57,039 nt of DNA from a virus: positions 1 through 57,039 of IMG/VR virus record IMGVR_UViG_3300017598_000221. One strand, 5' to 3'. The position numbers were made by a program, and so were the translations under genes. Positions 48,414-55,453 of this stretch are shown one piece after another; position 1 is the first letter of the stretch, and every line of letters starts with the position of its first letter. The notes below the pieces were generated by a model. The model was not told where the DNA came from, ran no database searches, and saw only the letters and a list, made by a program, of their open reading frames with translations.

Positions 48414-51155
48414 TTAGTCATCTGACACCATTAGTGCTGTGTATGAGAAACCAGTTGATGTAATAGTTCCCACAACTTCTGCTGTCTTATATAGAGGTGA
48501 AGCAGTTCCTTTTCTAACACGACCTACAATATCTTGGTTCCCTCCATAAGGCATACTTACTGTTGCTATACCATTTGAGTCTGTAAAGTCATCTAGTATA
48601 ACAGTATCATCAGCAATAGGACCATTTCCTGTAGCAATTAGATATACCCTAGCTCCTTCAATAGGTGAACCATCGTTCAGAGCAGTTACAGATATTGGAA
48701 TATCATTATTGATTATAACAGTTGCTCCAGCAGTTTGATATGTCATGCTGACATTTGTGTTGATAGTTACTGTGCCAGATACAGCAGTTACATTTATGTC
48801 ATATGTATTTCCTGATAGCTGTAGGTTATTCATAGTGTATTCACCAACTGTGTCTATCTCTATACCATTACTATTGTCTTTAAATGTACCACCTATTAGT
48901 GTTCCATCTAACTTTAATGCTCCATTGCCAGAGTGACCTGAGAACGTACAGTTATCAACTACAGCAGAGTTGTGTATTACTTGAGGACACTCAACGAAAG
49001 ATACACCACTGTATGTCTTTCCATTATCCATTACAAAAGTAGCTTTAATATGCAAAGTACCTGTGTAATCAACCGAATCATTGATACCACTATAGTAGTG
49101 ACCTTTCTCAGAAGAGATAAGACTATTGGTAGCAAAACCATCAACTGTATCAAGTGTTATACCACCAACTCCACCATCAATGTTCCACAGGAAATTATTT
49201 ACACCATCAGCTTGAGGAGGGAATGATAGAGCTTGATTAGCCATTCCCATATAAGTATGAGTAGCACCATCTCCAAACTGTAGATTGGTTGCCAATACAA
49301 ACTGAGAAGCAACAATAGATTGAACTGTCTCAGTCAGGAATGTACCAAAGTTGTCTGAGTCTCCTGAAAGTATTGCATCAATATCTCTCCACTCTACAGG
49401 TCTATCTATTCCACCACCAGTTACACTAATTGTTTGCATAGTGTATTGCTCATATGTATACATCAAATCTCTATTTGCAGAAGAGTTTGCTCTACCAATG
49501 ATTCCATAATACTTAACTATAGTTGGGTCAAATGAACCAGATGTTCTTATCGGAGTATCAACACTGTTAAGGTCTATTAATGATAGCTCAGGTGTAACTG
49601 TTTGTCCACCTCTAGCCCATAGTCTCCATAGCTTCCAATTGTCATTAGAGTCTATCACTAGAAACAAAGTCTCTTTTACGTTTGAAGAACTTCTTGCTCT
49701 ACTCATTATGCCTAGTATATCGCCTGAGAAGTCTACAGGAGTAGCGAATGAACGACAGTTACCAACTGTGTTAACATTCCAATAATATACACCTGAACCG
49801 GGTCTCGCATAATTGTAATTACCACCAGTACCACTATCGACATAATCATTGACACACATTCCATTATCTACAGTATCTAGTGTGCCTAAAGAAGGAGTTA
49901 GAACCACCAATGTTGCATTTAGAAAAGCATTTGCATCTGTGTAGTAACTATACCAATAACCTTCATTGTAAGCAAACATACTTGCATGTTTTGCAGGAAA
50001 GTATTTACCGTCGGGAAGATTAGCAGAAGCAGCTCCAGTTATGTCAGTCAGCCTACCAGCAGTAAGAACAACATCATTTCCATAAGAACCAAGTCTCATA
50101 AAGCCAGTTACATCACCGTAGTATGTAGCAGAAGTTGCATGAACCAAACAATGAGCAGTAGTAAGGTCTGCATCAACTGCTTCATTGTTTACAAAAGCAG
50201 AACCACTATACCCCTCAACTGTCATGTATCCAGCAGTTCCAGTATACTTATCAACGCTATGAAAAGTTCCTGTTTCACCTGATGCAAATGTTATAGCATC
50301 GCCTTGAACAAAATCAACACCACTAAAATTATCAACACGCACCCTCCATGTATTAGCAGGAGCTACATAGAACGGTACAGCCGAATTGGTTTCAAATGGA
50401 AGCCCAGTGGATAGGTCTACACCACTAGCTTTAACAGCAGCTTCCCATCCTGAATCATTGTGAGTAACTGCTGGGAAATCAACCAATGTTTTCTTTGGAT
50501 TAATATCCAATGGTTGTAGCTCATCACCTGCTGGGTCATCTTTAACTATGAATCCACTAGCACATGTTTGGTCACTAGGCACACTGTCAAAGAAGTTTGC
50601 TACAGCACCAGTATTTACAATTCTCTGATAGAAGATAGAATCACTTGTACCGTATGTACCATACAGCTTCAGCGCATTAGATGGAGTAGTCCCTTGTGAT
50701 ATTGCATCAGCATCAGAACCACTTAAGTATATAGCTAATTGGTTATCTGCTGTAGCTGTCATAGCAGGATATTCTACGAATGTATTTGAGCCACCAGTAA
50801 ATGATGTAGCTTGTCCATCTACAATAGGACTAGCTGGGTCAACTCCTCTGATAGCAAGTGTATACATGTAAACATATAGACCTACTGTAGATGACCATGT
50901 AGAACACTGTTCGTTATCTGCTATTGCAAACTTGTAATACACTCTAGTCTCAAGATATGCATTTAATGGGTCAGTTCCAGAAACTTCAATCCATCCAGCA
51001 TCATCTATTGTTACAATATCGTCATCATTTGCGTTCCATGCCATCACTAGCATGTCACCAGTCTTGACACCAGTCAGAGGTTGCTCCGCAAACCCTGTTC
51101 CGATAGTATCAGCGTTAAGATTGTATGAAAATTTATGGTCTGCTATAAAAGCCAT
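48414..51155 (-). CDS. Large tail protein with beta-sandwich, beta-helix and Ig-like domains, 913 aa
   Basis: Residues 1-200 are a beta-sandwich (HKFSYNLNADTIGTGFAEQP ... LAIYLSGSD). The centre is beta-rich. About 700-810 form a beta-helix (TYSGVSFVECPQVIHNSAVV; DNCTFSGHSGNGALKLDGTL), and the C-terminus is an Ig/carboxypeptidase-regulatory-like domain (PISVTALNDGSPIEGARVYL ... DSNGIATVSMPYGG). Such composite proteins are tail spikes or fibres. It precedes the smaller beta-helix protein in the same unit. Confidence 0.65.
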   Translation of the reverse strand: MAFIADHKFSYNLNADTIGTGFAEQPLTGVKTGDMLVMAWNANDDDIVTIDDAGWIEVSGTDPLNAYLETRVYYKFAIADNEQCSTWSSTVGLYVYMYTLAIRGVDPASPIVDGQATSFTGGSNTFVEYPAMTATADNQLAIYLSGSDADAISQGTTPSNALKLYGTYGTSDSIFYQRIVNTGAVANFFDSVPSDQTCASGFIVKDDPAGDELQPLDINPKKTLVDFPAVTHNDSGWEAAVKASGVDLSTGLPFETNSAVPFYVAPANTWRVRVDNFSGVDFVQGDAITFASGETGTFHSVDKYTGTAGYMTVEGYSGSAFVNNEAVDADLTTAHCLVHATSATYYGDVTGFMRLGSYGNDVVLTAGRLTDITGAASANLPDGKYFPAKHASMFAYNEGYWYSYYTDANAFLNATLVVLTPSLGTLDTVDNGMCVNDYVDSGTGGNYNYARPGSGVYYWNVNTVGNCRSFATPVDFSGDILGIMSRARSSSNVKETLFLVIDSNDNWKLWRLWARGGQTVTPELSLIDLNSVDTPIRTSGSFDPTIVKYYGIIGRANSSANRDLMYTYEQYTMQTISVTGGGIDRPVEWRDIDAILSGDSDNFGTFLTETVQSIVASQFVLATNLQFGDGATHTYMGMANQALSFPPQADGVNNFLWNIDGGVGGITLDTVDGFATNSLISSEKGHYYSGINDSVDYTGTLHIKATFVMDNGKTYSGVSFVECPQVIHNSAVVDNCTFSGHSGNGALKLDGTLIGGTFKDNSNGIEIDTVGEYTMNNLQLSGNTYDINVTAVSGTVTINTNVSMTYQTAGATVIINNDIPISVTALNDGSPIEGARVYLIATGNGPIADDTVILDDFTDSNGIATVSMPYGGNQDIVGRVRKGTASPLYKTAEVVGTITSTGFSYTALMVSDD

Positions 51156-51158
51156 TTG

Positions 51159-52403
51159 TTAGTCTTTCTTCCACTCATATATTAAATCTAAGAAGTCAAT
51201 CTCAAATGTATTATTAGCATTTTCTTTTCTGACTTCAACCTGTAGCGTCATCCCAGTTTCAACTGTTTGCACAAATGGAAATGCATAATATTTTGATATC
51301 TTATCAGTGTTATCTTTCGGTTCTCTTCTGAACTCATTCCATATAGGAGAGTCACCAGTAGGTGCTAGGCTAAACCTAAAGTAAGCAGAGCTATTTGTTG
51401 AGTTCAGTGAATACGTCATAGACAGCTTTACTTCATATGTTGCAGCAGGTAGTACGGTTGTGTTCAGTGTACCTACTGTCTCATATACATCATTTGTAAC
51501 AGTATGGTTAACTACTTTAGTGAACTCATATGCTGGACTAAATGGAACCCATTTTACGCCATCAAACTTCTGAACATTTCCTGCTACAGGTGGAACTGTA
51601 GTCATATCTGTATCACTAAGATTTGCAATTGCTACAGAGTGGGGATTATTAGTATTACTTGCATGAGCAGTATTCAATGCTATAGCATCAGTATTGTCTG
51701 AGATGTCAGATGTATTAGTAGCTATATTGTTTGCATTGGTTTGTATGTTCACAGCATTGGTGCTTATGTCTGAAGTATTGGTAGCTATCTCAGGTATATC
51801 AGAAGCAATGATTACTACATCACCAGTTCTTCCTTGAACAGAACCAACTGTACTGAGGTTTGGAAGTAATGCCCAATCATTTGAAGTAGGGTCATCTATT
51901 TCTGCTACATACTCACCATTGAGGTTTGTATCACCCTCTGATGTTACAATAGCTCTATCGCCTTGTATGATGCCTACAAGTGCATTTCTTTCTGCAATAG
52001 TTTCTACAACATAAGTGTCAACATTTTGAGTAGCTGGTAAATATATAGGGTCTATCTTCGTTTGAAAATCCAATGGTGCATACCCACCAACTGCTCCACT
52101 GTCTGATAATGGTACATATAGGTTAGCTGCTGTGTTTAACTCTTGACGAACCAACAGAGGATTCATTATCAATGTAGTTGATGTAGCTTCTGAAGCATCT
52201 TGAGATGTTGCAAAGTCCAAGTTTAAAGATGGTACTTTTCCATTAGTCAACTTCATTATCCCATTATTCCCACCTACTTCACTATTGTCTATCTTTAGTG
52301 CAGTCTGTGAATCAGTATATGTTCTTTCATCAACTAGCTTTTGGTCTATCTCTGGCTTTCTATATGTAAGAGAGTCAAAATCTATTTCTGTTGGTTCTGC
52401 CAT
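51159..52403 (-). CDS. Tail fibre protein with N-T-S-D-I repeat stalk, 414 aa
   Basis: An N-terminal attachment-like region precedes a phage fibre stretch (PLSDSGAVGGYAPLDFQTKI). A coiled-coil stalk at about 190-245 repeats 'I-x-T/D-N-t-s/a' (EIATNTSDISTNAVNIQTNA; NNIATNTSDISDNTDAIALN), as in trimeric fibres. A globular beta tip follows (TVTNDVYETVGTLNTTVLPA...). SD sequence good. Encoded right after the endolysin. Confidence 0.65.
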   Translation of the reverse strand: MAEPTEIDFDSLTYRKPEIDQKLVDERTYTDSQTALKIDNSEVGGNNGIMKLTNGKVPSLNLDFATSQDASEATSTTLIMNPLLVRQELNTAANLYVPLSDSGAVGGYAPLDFQTKIDPIYLPATQNVDTYVVETIAERNALVGIIQGDRAIVTSEGDTNLNGEYVAEIDDPTSNDWALLPNLSTVGSVQGRTGDVVIIASDIPEIATNTSDISTNAVNIQTNANNIATNTSDISDNTDAIALNTAHASNTNNPHSVAIANLSDTDMTTVPPVAGNVQKFDGVKWVPFSPAYEFTKVVNHTVTNDVYETVGTLNTTVLPAATYEVKLSMTYSLNSTNSSAYFRFSLAPTGDSPIWNEFRREPKDNTDKISKYYAFPFVQTVETGMTLQVEVRKENANNTFEIDFLDLIYEWKKD

Positions 52404-52440
52404 ATCGTTTCCTTTTTAATATTGTATCTAATATGTCCAC

Positions 52441-52824
52441 TTATTTGTAATAGTTCCAAACTACTTCCAGTGGCTTTGTGGTATCTACATCTGCATGTAT
52501 TGAACCATTATTTATTCCAATTCTAGTGAAACCTGCCTCATATAATGCAAATAAAATTTTATAACATTGGTGTGAAGTTCTATATTCAATATCTACAGCA
52601 GTACATTCTATTGTTTCAGTAGCAATATGCGAAGATGATTCTGAGCCTCCGACTGACTTATTGTGTTTTACACAACGACAAGCTGAACCACTTCTTCTAT
52701 CTATAACGAAAGACACTCCAGCTATTGCTCTTGCAGCATCAAGTTTATCTTTTAGTTCTCTACTAACATTATTGGTTCCACATCCACATTGACATGAAAA
52801 CTCTTTCTCAGAGAAGTACATCAT
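52441..52824 (-). CDS. M15-family peptidase endolysin, 127 aa
   Basis: The peptidase M15A-type zinc site is complete: S-x-H66 in SESSSHI, D78 (CTAVD), and H110-A-D112 in GSIHADVD. The N-terminus (YFSEKEFSCQCGCG) is the usual entry of phage M15 DD-carboxypeptidase-like lysins. It cuts peptide cross-links of peptidoglycan. Nine cysteines are unusual for this fold (CQCGCG, CRC) and might bind metal or make disulfides. No signal peptide, so it needs the holin. Overlaps the membrane protein gene by 4 bp. Confidence 0.8.
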   Translation of the reverse strand: MMYFSEKEFSCQCGCGTNNVSRELKDKLDAARAIAGVSFVIDRRSGSACRCVKHNKSVGGSESSSHIATETIECTAVDIEYRTSHQCYKILFALYEAGFTRIGINNGSIHADVDTTKPLEVVWNYYK

Positions 52825-53204
52825 TTGACTTCACCATTAACAGCCTTGAGTACATCATTCTTTATATAGTACATCTGTCTATTTCCTTTCTCTACATCTT
52901 TAGCAACCCTAGATATATCTTTAGTTAAAGACTCTAAATCTCTTGTTATCAACATATTTTCTGTCTCTCGATTGTGTATAGATACAACTATCCATATGAA
53001 CAACAGCAGAATAGATGGTAATACTATTTTAACTATCAACCCTATTAAGTCAACCTTAGAGGTTAGAGATATCATATCCTCAACCATTGGTTTAACATCA
53101 TCTTTGATGTAACCCTCAACGGAAACAATTCTTGACTCCTGTAATACCTGAGTTAGCTTAATCTCTTTTACTTCCTCTCTAATCTGCTCCATGTTTGGTT
53201 CCAC
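52821..53204 (-). CDS. Single-TM coiled-coil membrane protein, 127 aa
   Basis: N-terminal charged coil, one strong TM helix at about residues 55-75 (LIVKIVLPSILLLFIWIVVS), then a basic/helical C-terminus. Similar small proteins in phage lysis modules are called holin-like or spanin-like. Here, lying between endolysin and PAS protein, it may be an antiholin or inner-membrane spanin subunit; undecided. It overlaps both neighbours. Confidence 0.55.
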   Translation of the reverse strand: MEPNMEQIREEVKEIKLTQVLQESRIVSVEGYIKDDVKPMVEDMISLTSKVDLIGLIVKIVLPSILLLFIWIVVSIHNRETENMLITRDLESLTKDISRVAKDVEKGNRQMYYIKNDVLKAVNGEVK

Positions 53205-53748
53205 CCTCTTCTCCTAAATAGTTCCTATTTATTAAGTCGCTTATACATTCTCTAAATCTCTGAGGAATCTCTTCTTCTTTAGATAGAGCAGTTAGTCTTG
53301 TGAACTCATACGTTATATCTCTACCAACACCAACTGTTCCTATAATTGTACCCATAGCATCTCTCATGACATCTTTATGAACTTCAAGAACCAGTAGTTG
53401 CCCATTAACCATGAATGTTTCTACAAACTTCATTGGTCGTTCTTTACTCAGGACTATAGTATCACTATCAGCACAGATTGGACCAGCAGTATGGTTCTCT
53501 GCTCCAATGCTCTTCCTTCGTTCATCAGACAGTTCCATATCTGTTTTACCAACTGTGTTAGTTAAGCTCTTGGAGAATAGTAACCCACTAATTATCTTAC
53601 TGTTAGCCCACATGTATCTACCATCTATATCTTTAGCCCATATCATGTCAGCACTTGATACACCAATAGAACCAAGTAGTGTCTCTAGCTTTGCCTTCTC
53701 AGAGTATATCCTAAGTAGGTTTACTTCACATTCTTCTAGTGTTTCCAT
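53179..53748 (-). CDS. PAS-domain protein in lysis cassette, 189 aa
   Basis: Residues about 28-148 form a PAS/PAC domain: ADMIWAKDIDGRYMWANSKI, then GKTDMELSD, then a strand core, closing with GTIIGTVGVGRDITYEFTRL, a canonical PAC end. PAS domains bind ligands, heme or flavin, or mediate dimer contacts in sensors. No kinase, cyclase or membrane helix is attached; short helical ends only. It sits in the lysis gene block, overlapping the membrane protein gene by 26 bp. A role in sensing host state to time lysis, or in disturbing host PAS signalling, is possible; inference. Confidence 0.75.
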   Translation of the reverse strand: METLEECEVNLLRIYSEKAKLETLLGSIGVSSADMIWAKDIDGRYMWANSKIISGLLFSKSLTNTVGKTDMELSDERRKSIGAENHTAGPICADSDTIVLSKERPMKFVETFMVNGQLLVLEVHKDVMRDAMGTIIGTVGVGRDITYEFTRLTALSKEEEIPQRFRECISDLINRNYLGEEGGTKHGAD

Positions 53749-53749
53749 A

Positions 53750-53941
53750 TTATCTCTTCTTCATCATAGGGTGTCTTATATGAGCTTTCTCATCATATAT
53801 ATCTTGCAGCACTACATGTACACCTGTCATCTTGTACTCTATAAGAGTTGAGTGTTTCTGTAGCTCAACCATTGAGTATGACATCCATACCATCCATCCT
53901 GTAAGCAGTGTAGCTACAATCTTCTTTACAGCATCATTCAT
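53750..53941 (-). CDS. Small membrane protein of lysis cassette, 63 aa
   Basis: N-terminal TM helix (IVATLLTGWMVWMSYSMVEL) followed by an amphipathic helix (STLIEYKMTGVHVVLQDIYD) and a basic end. Abuts the holin gene (shared base at 53941). Could be an antiholin or i-spanin-like factor; no family recognised. Confidence 0.5.
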   Translation of the reverse strand: MNDAVKKIVATLLTGWMVWMSYSMVELQKHSTLIEYKMTGVHVVLQDIYDEKAHIRHPMMKKR

Positions 53942-54300
53942 TATTTCTTTATGAAGCTACTCATAACTCCACCTGTAAAATATAAACTCATTACAGCCAT
54001 GAAAGACCATCCAAGCATACCTACTATTTCTAATGAGTTTATTTGCATAGCAGTCTCTAATAGAAATGGATACCATGCTCCAACTATAACTAGCAATACT
54101 TCTACTATCAAAACAAAACCAAATAGCTTAGATACTGAAAATGCTAATCCTCTCTGAATTAATTTGAATGGTCTGAAGTCATTAAGTAATTCCTTCTTCA
54201 TCTCAGCTTTCTCTTGGTCAGTATAGAACGCTTCATCTATCTTGTTCATGCCTTCATTAATGGTTCCATTAGTACCAAATAGTCCATCCATCAATCCCAT
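53941..54300 (-). CDS. 3-TM holin-like protein, 119 aa
   Basis: An N-terminal hydrophilic stretch (DEAFYTDQEKAEMKKELLND) precedes hydrophobic helices (LFGFVLIVEVLLVIVGAWYP and LEIVGMLGWSFMAVMSLYFT). This is the pattern of the GTA/3-TM holin superfamily, including the 'f-t.qE-a...' start. Holins permeabilise the inner membrane at a set time, letting the M15 endolysin reach the wall. In the lysis block with endolysin and lipoprotein. Confidence 0.7.
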   Translation of the reverse strand: MGLMDGLFGTNGTINEGMNKIDEAFYTDQEKAEMKKELLNDFRPFKLIQRGLAFSVSKLFGFVLIVEVLLVIVGAWYPFLLETAMQINSLEIVGMLGWSFMAVMSLYFTGGVMSSFIKK

Positions 54301-54309
54301 TATGTCTCC

Positions 54310-54705
54310 TTAGACTTTTCGCCATTTGGTTGAAGATATTGAGCCTTTAGTTAAGACACCATCTGCATCATCACACACAAACTTCTCATCTCTATCTACA
54401 GCATAGAACTTAGCTGCATTGAAATCAACATATTCTCTTATAGGCAATTGTATAGATACACCATTCTCAGCATTTGTTGTAACGTAAAATACAGTAGTTA
54501 CCTCACCTGAATAGTCTATATCTGAAAGCTTAATAGCAAAGTGAGTATCTGTAGTGGCTCCTATATACTCTTTACCTGAACCTTTTTGCTTACTAACAAC
54601 AAACTCATACTCACCATCATACTCCCATGACAACAACACATGACTATCTTGAACTAAGATAGCTTTCAATTCCGTTACTGGTTCATATCCACTTGGGTTA
54701 CTCAT
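54310..54705 (-). CDS. Fibronectin-III-like protein, 131 aa
   Basis: EPVTELKAILVQDSHVLLSW, then YDGEYEFVVSKQKGSGKEY, follow the FN3 pattern ('P-...-L.a...-s.-v.L.W......Y.v'). A second short domain ends with WRKV. The ATG overlaps the stop of the lipoprotein gene as ATGA. Small FN3-type proteins decorate phage particles or fibres; role inferred. Confidence 0.55.
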   Translation of the reverse strand: MSNPSGYEPVTELKAILVQDSHVLLSWEYDGEYEFVVSKQKGSGKEYIGATTDTHFAIKLSDIDYSGEVTTVFYVTTNAENGVSIQLPIREYVDFNAAKFYAVDRDEKFVCDDADGVLTKGSISSTKWRKV

Positions 54706-54851
54706 TTTAAATCCTTTAGTTTTGTTAAATCAGAGCAATCTGTGTCACAATGACACTCAAACTCAACTACAGCTTTACACTGTGATATCTCATTGGTTCC
54801 TGATATGGCACTACAGCCTTGCAACAATAGAACCAATAATAGTTTACTCAT
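54702..54851 (-). CDS. Small lipoprotein (outer-membrane spanin candidate), 49 aa
   Basis: MSKLLLVLLLQGCSAISGTN gives a short signal peptide with lipobox L-Q-G-C13, so the mature protein would be a roughly 37-residue lipoprotein, acidic and with five more cysteines (CHCDTDC). Small lipoproteins of this size in lysis blocks are usually the Rz1-like o-spanin that disrupts the outer membrane. There is little Pro, which is unlike classic Rz1, and no obvious nested partner, so the spanin call is tentative. ATGA overlap with the FN3-like gene. Confidence 0.55.
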   Translation of the reverse strand: MSKLLLVLLLQGCSAISGTNEISQCKAVVEFECHCDTDCSDLTKLKDLK

Positions 54852-55068
54852 ATTCATCTCTATCTATAGACTCAACACAATGTCTCTTAGAGCCTCTGTC
54901 TATCCAAGATAATGCTTTACATAGCATAACCTCTGCCTTAGTAGCTCTGCCCTCTTCTATGCGTTTACCCATACGACCACTAAGTGTTTCATCTGGATTA
55001 CCGCCTAGAACAGTATTAACTGTTTGGTCTAAGCTAATAAGCAAGTTCCAAAAGTATTTACCAAACAT
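54844..55068 (-). CDS. Conserved small phage protein (lysis-neighbour family), 74 aa
   Basis: WNLLISLDQTVNTVLGGNPD, then ETLSGRMGKR, matches a family I recall beside phage lysis genes ('i-LDq-vNtllGG.PDETLS.R..r'), typically ending with a CK...C motif (here CKALSWIDRGSKRHC). Function is uncharacterised. Overlaps the lipoprotein start by 8 bp and the DUF4376-like gene by 11 bp. Confidence 0.65.
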   Translation of the reverse strand: MFGKYFWNLLISLDQTVNTVLGGNPDETLSGRMGKRIEEGRATKAEVMLCKALSWIDRGSKRHCVESIDRDEYE

Positions 55069-55444
55069 CTGACTGCTCCTGACCAGCTAGTGTTAGTGCT
55101 TCCATTAATTGTTCAACTGATACCTGTTCTACTTCATTATCAGCCATCTTCCAATCAATCAATGGATTAGCAAGGATAGCATCATATACAGGTTGAAGAG
55201 CAGGATTTGCCATAACCATTGCTTTGATAAACTCAAATACCATAGCTATACCAACTCTTGACATTCTAGTTTGACTAACCTCATCACCATCCCATGTACC
55301 CACAGGAGTAGTCACAGTGATGCTATTCACTGTAATTGCTCTAGTTCCTTTTGCACTGCTATGTTCTTCTAATGCCTCTTCATAGTGAGTAGTAACCTTT
55401 AACATACCATTGCTAGTCGTATGACCTTTACCTATTAGCTTCAT
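55058..55444 (-). CDS. DUF4376-like tail-associated protein, 128 aa
   Basis: TWDGDEVSQTRMSRVGIAMV matches the DUF4376-type pattern 'twDgDe.Sq.RM.rai', found in phage tail-fibre-associated proteins. The N-terminal half is beta-rich (GMLKVTTHYEEALEEHSSAK). It follows the LamG-domain tail protein, so it may assist its folding or attachment. Confidence 0.55.
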   Translation of the reverse strand: MKLIGKGHTTSNGMLKVTTHYEEALEEHSSAKGTRAITVNSITVTTPVGTWDGDEVSQTRMSRVGIAMVFEFIKAMVMANPALQPVYDAILANPLIDWKMADNEVEQVSVEQLMEALTLAGQEQSDVW

Positions 55445-55453
55445 GTAGTCTCC

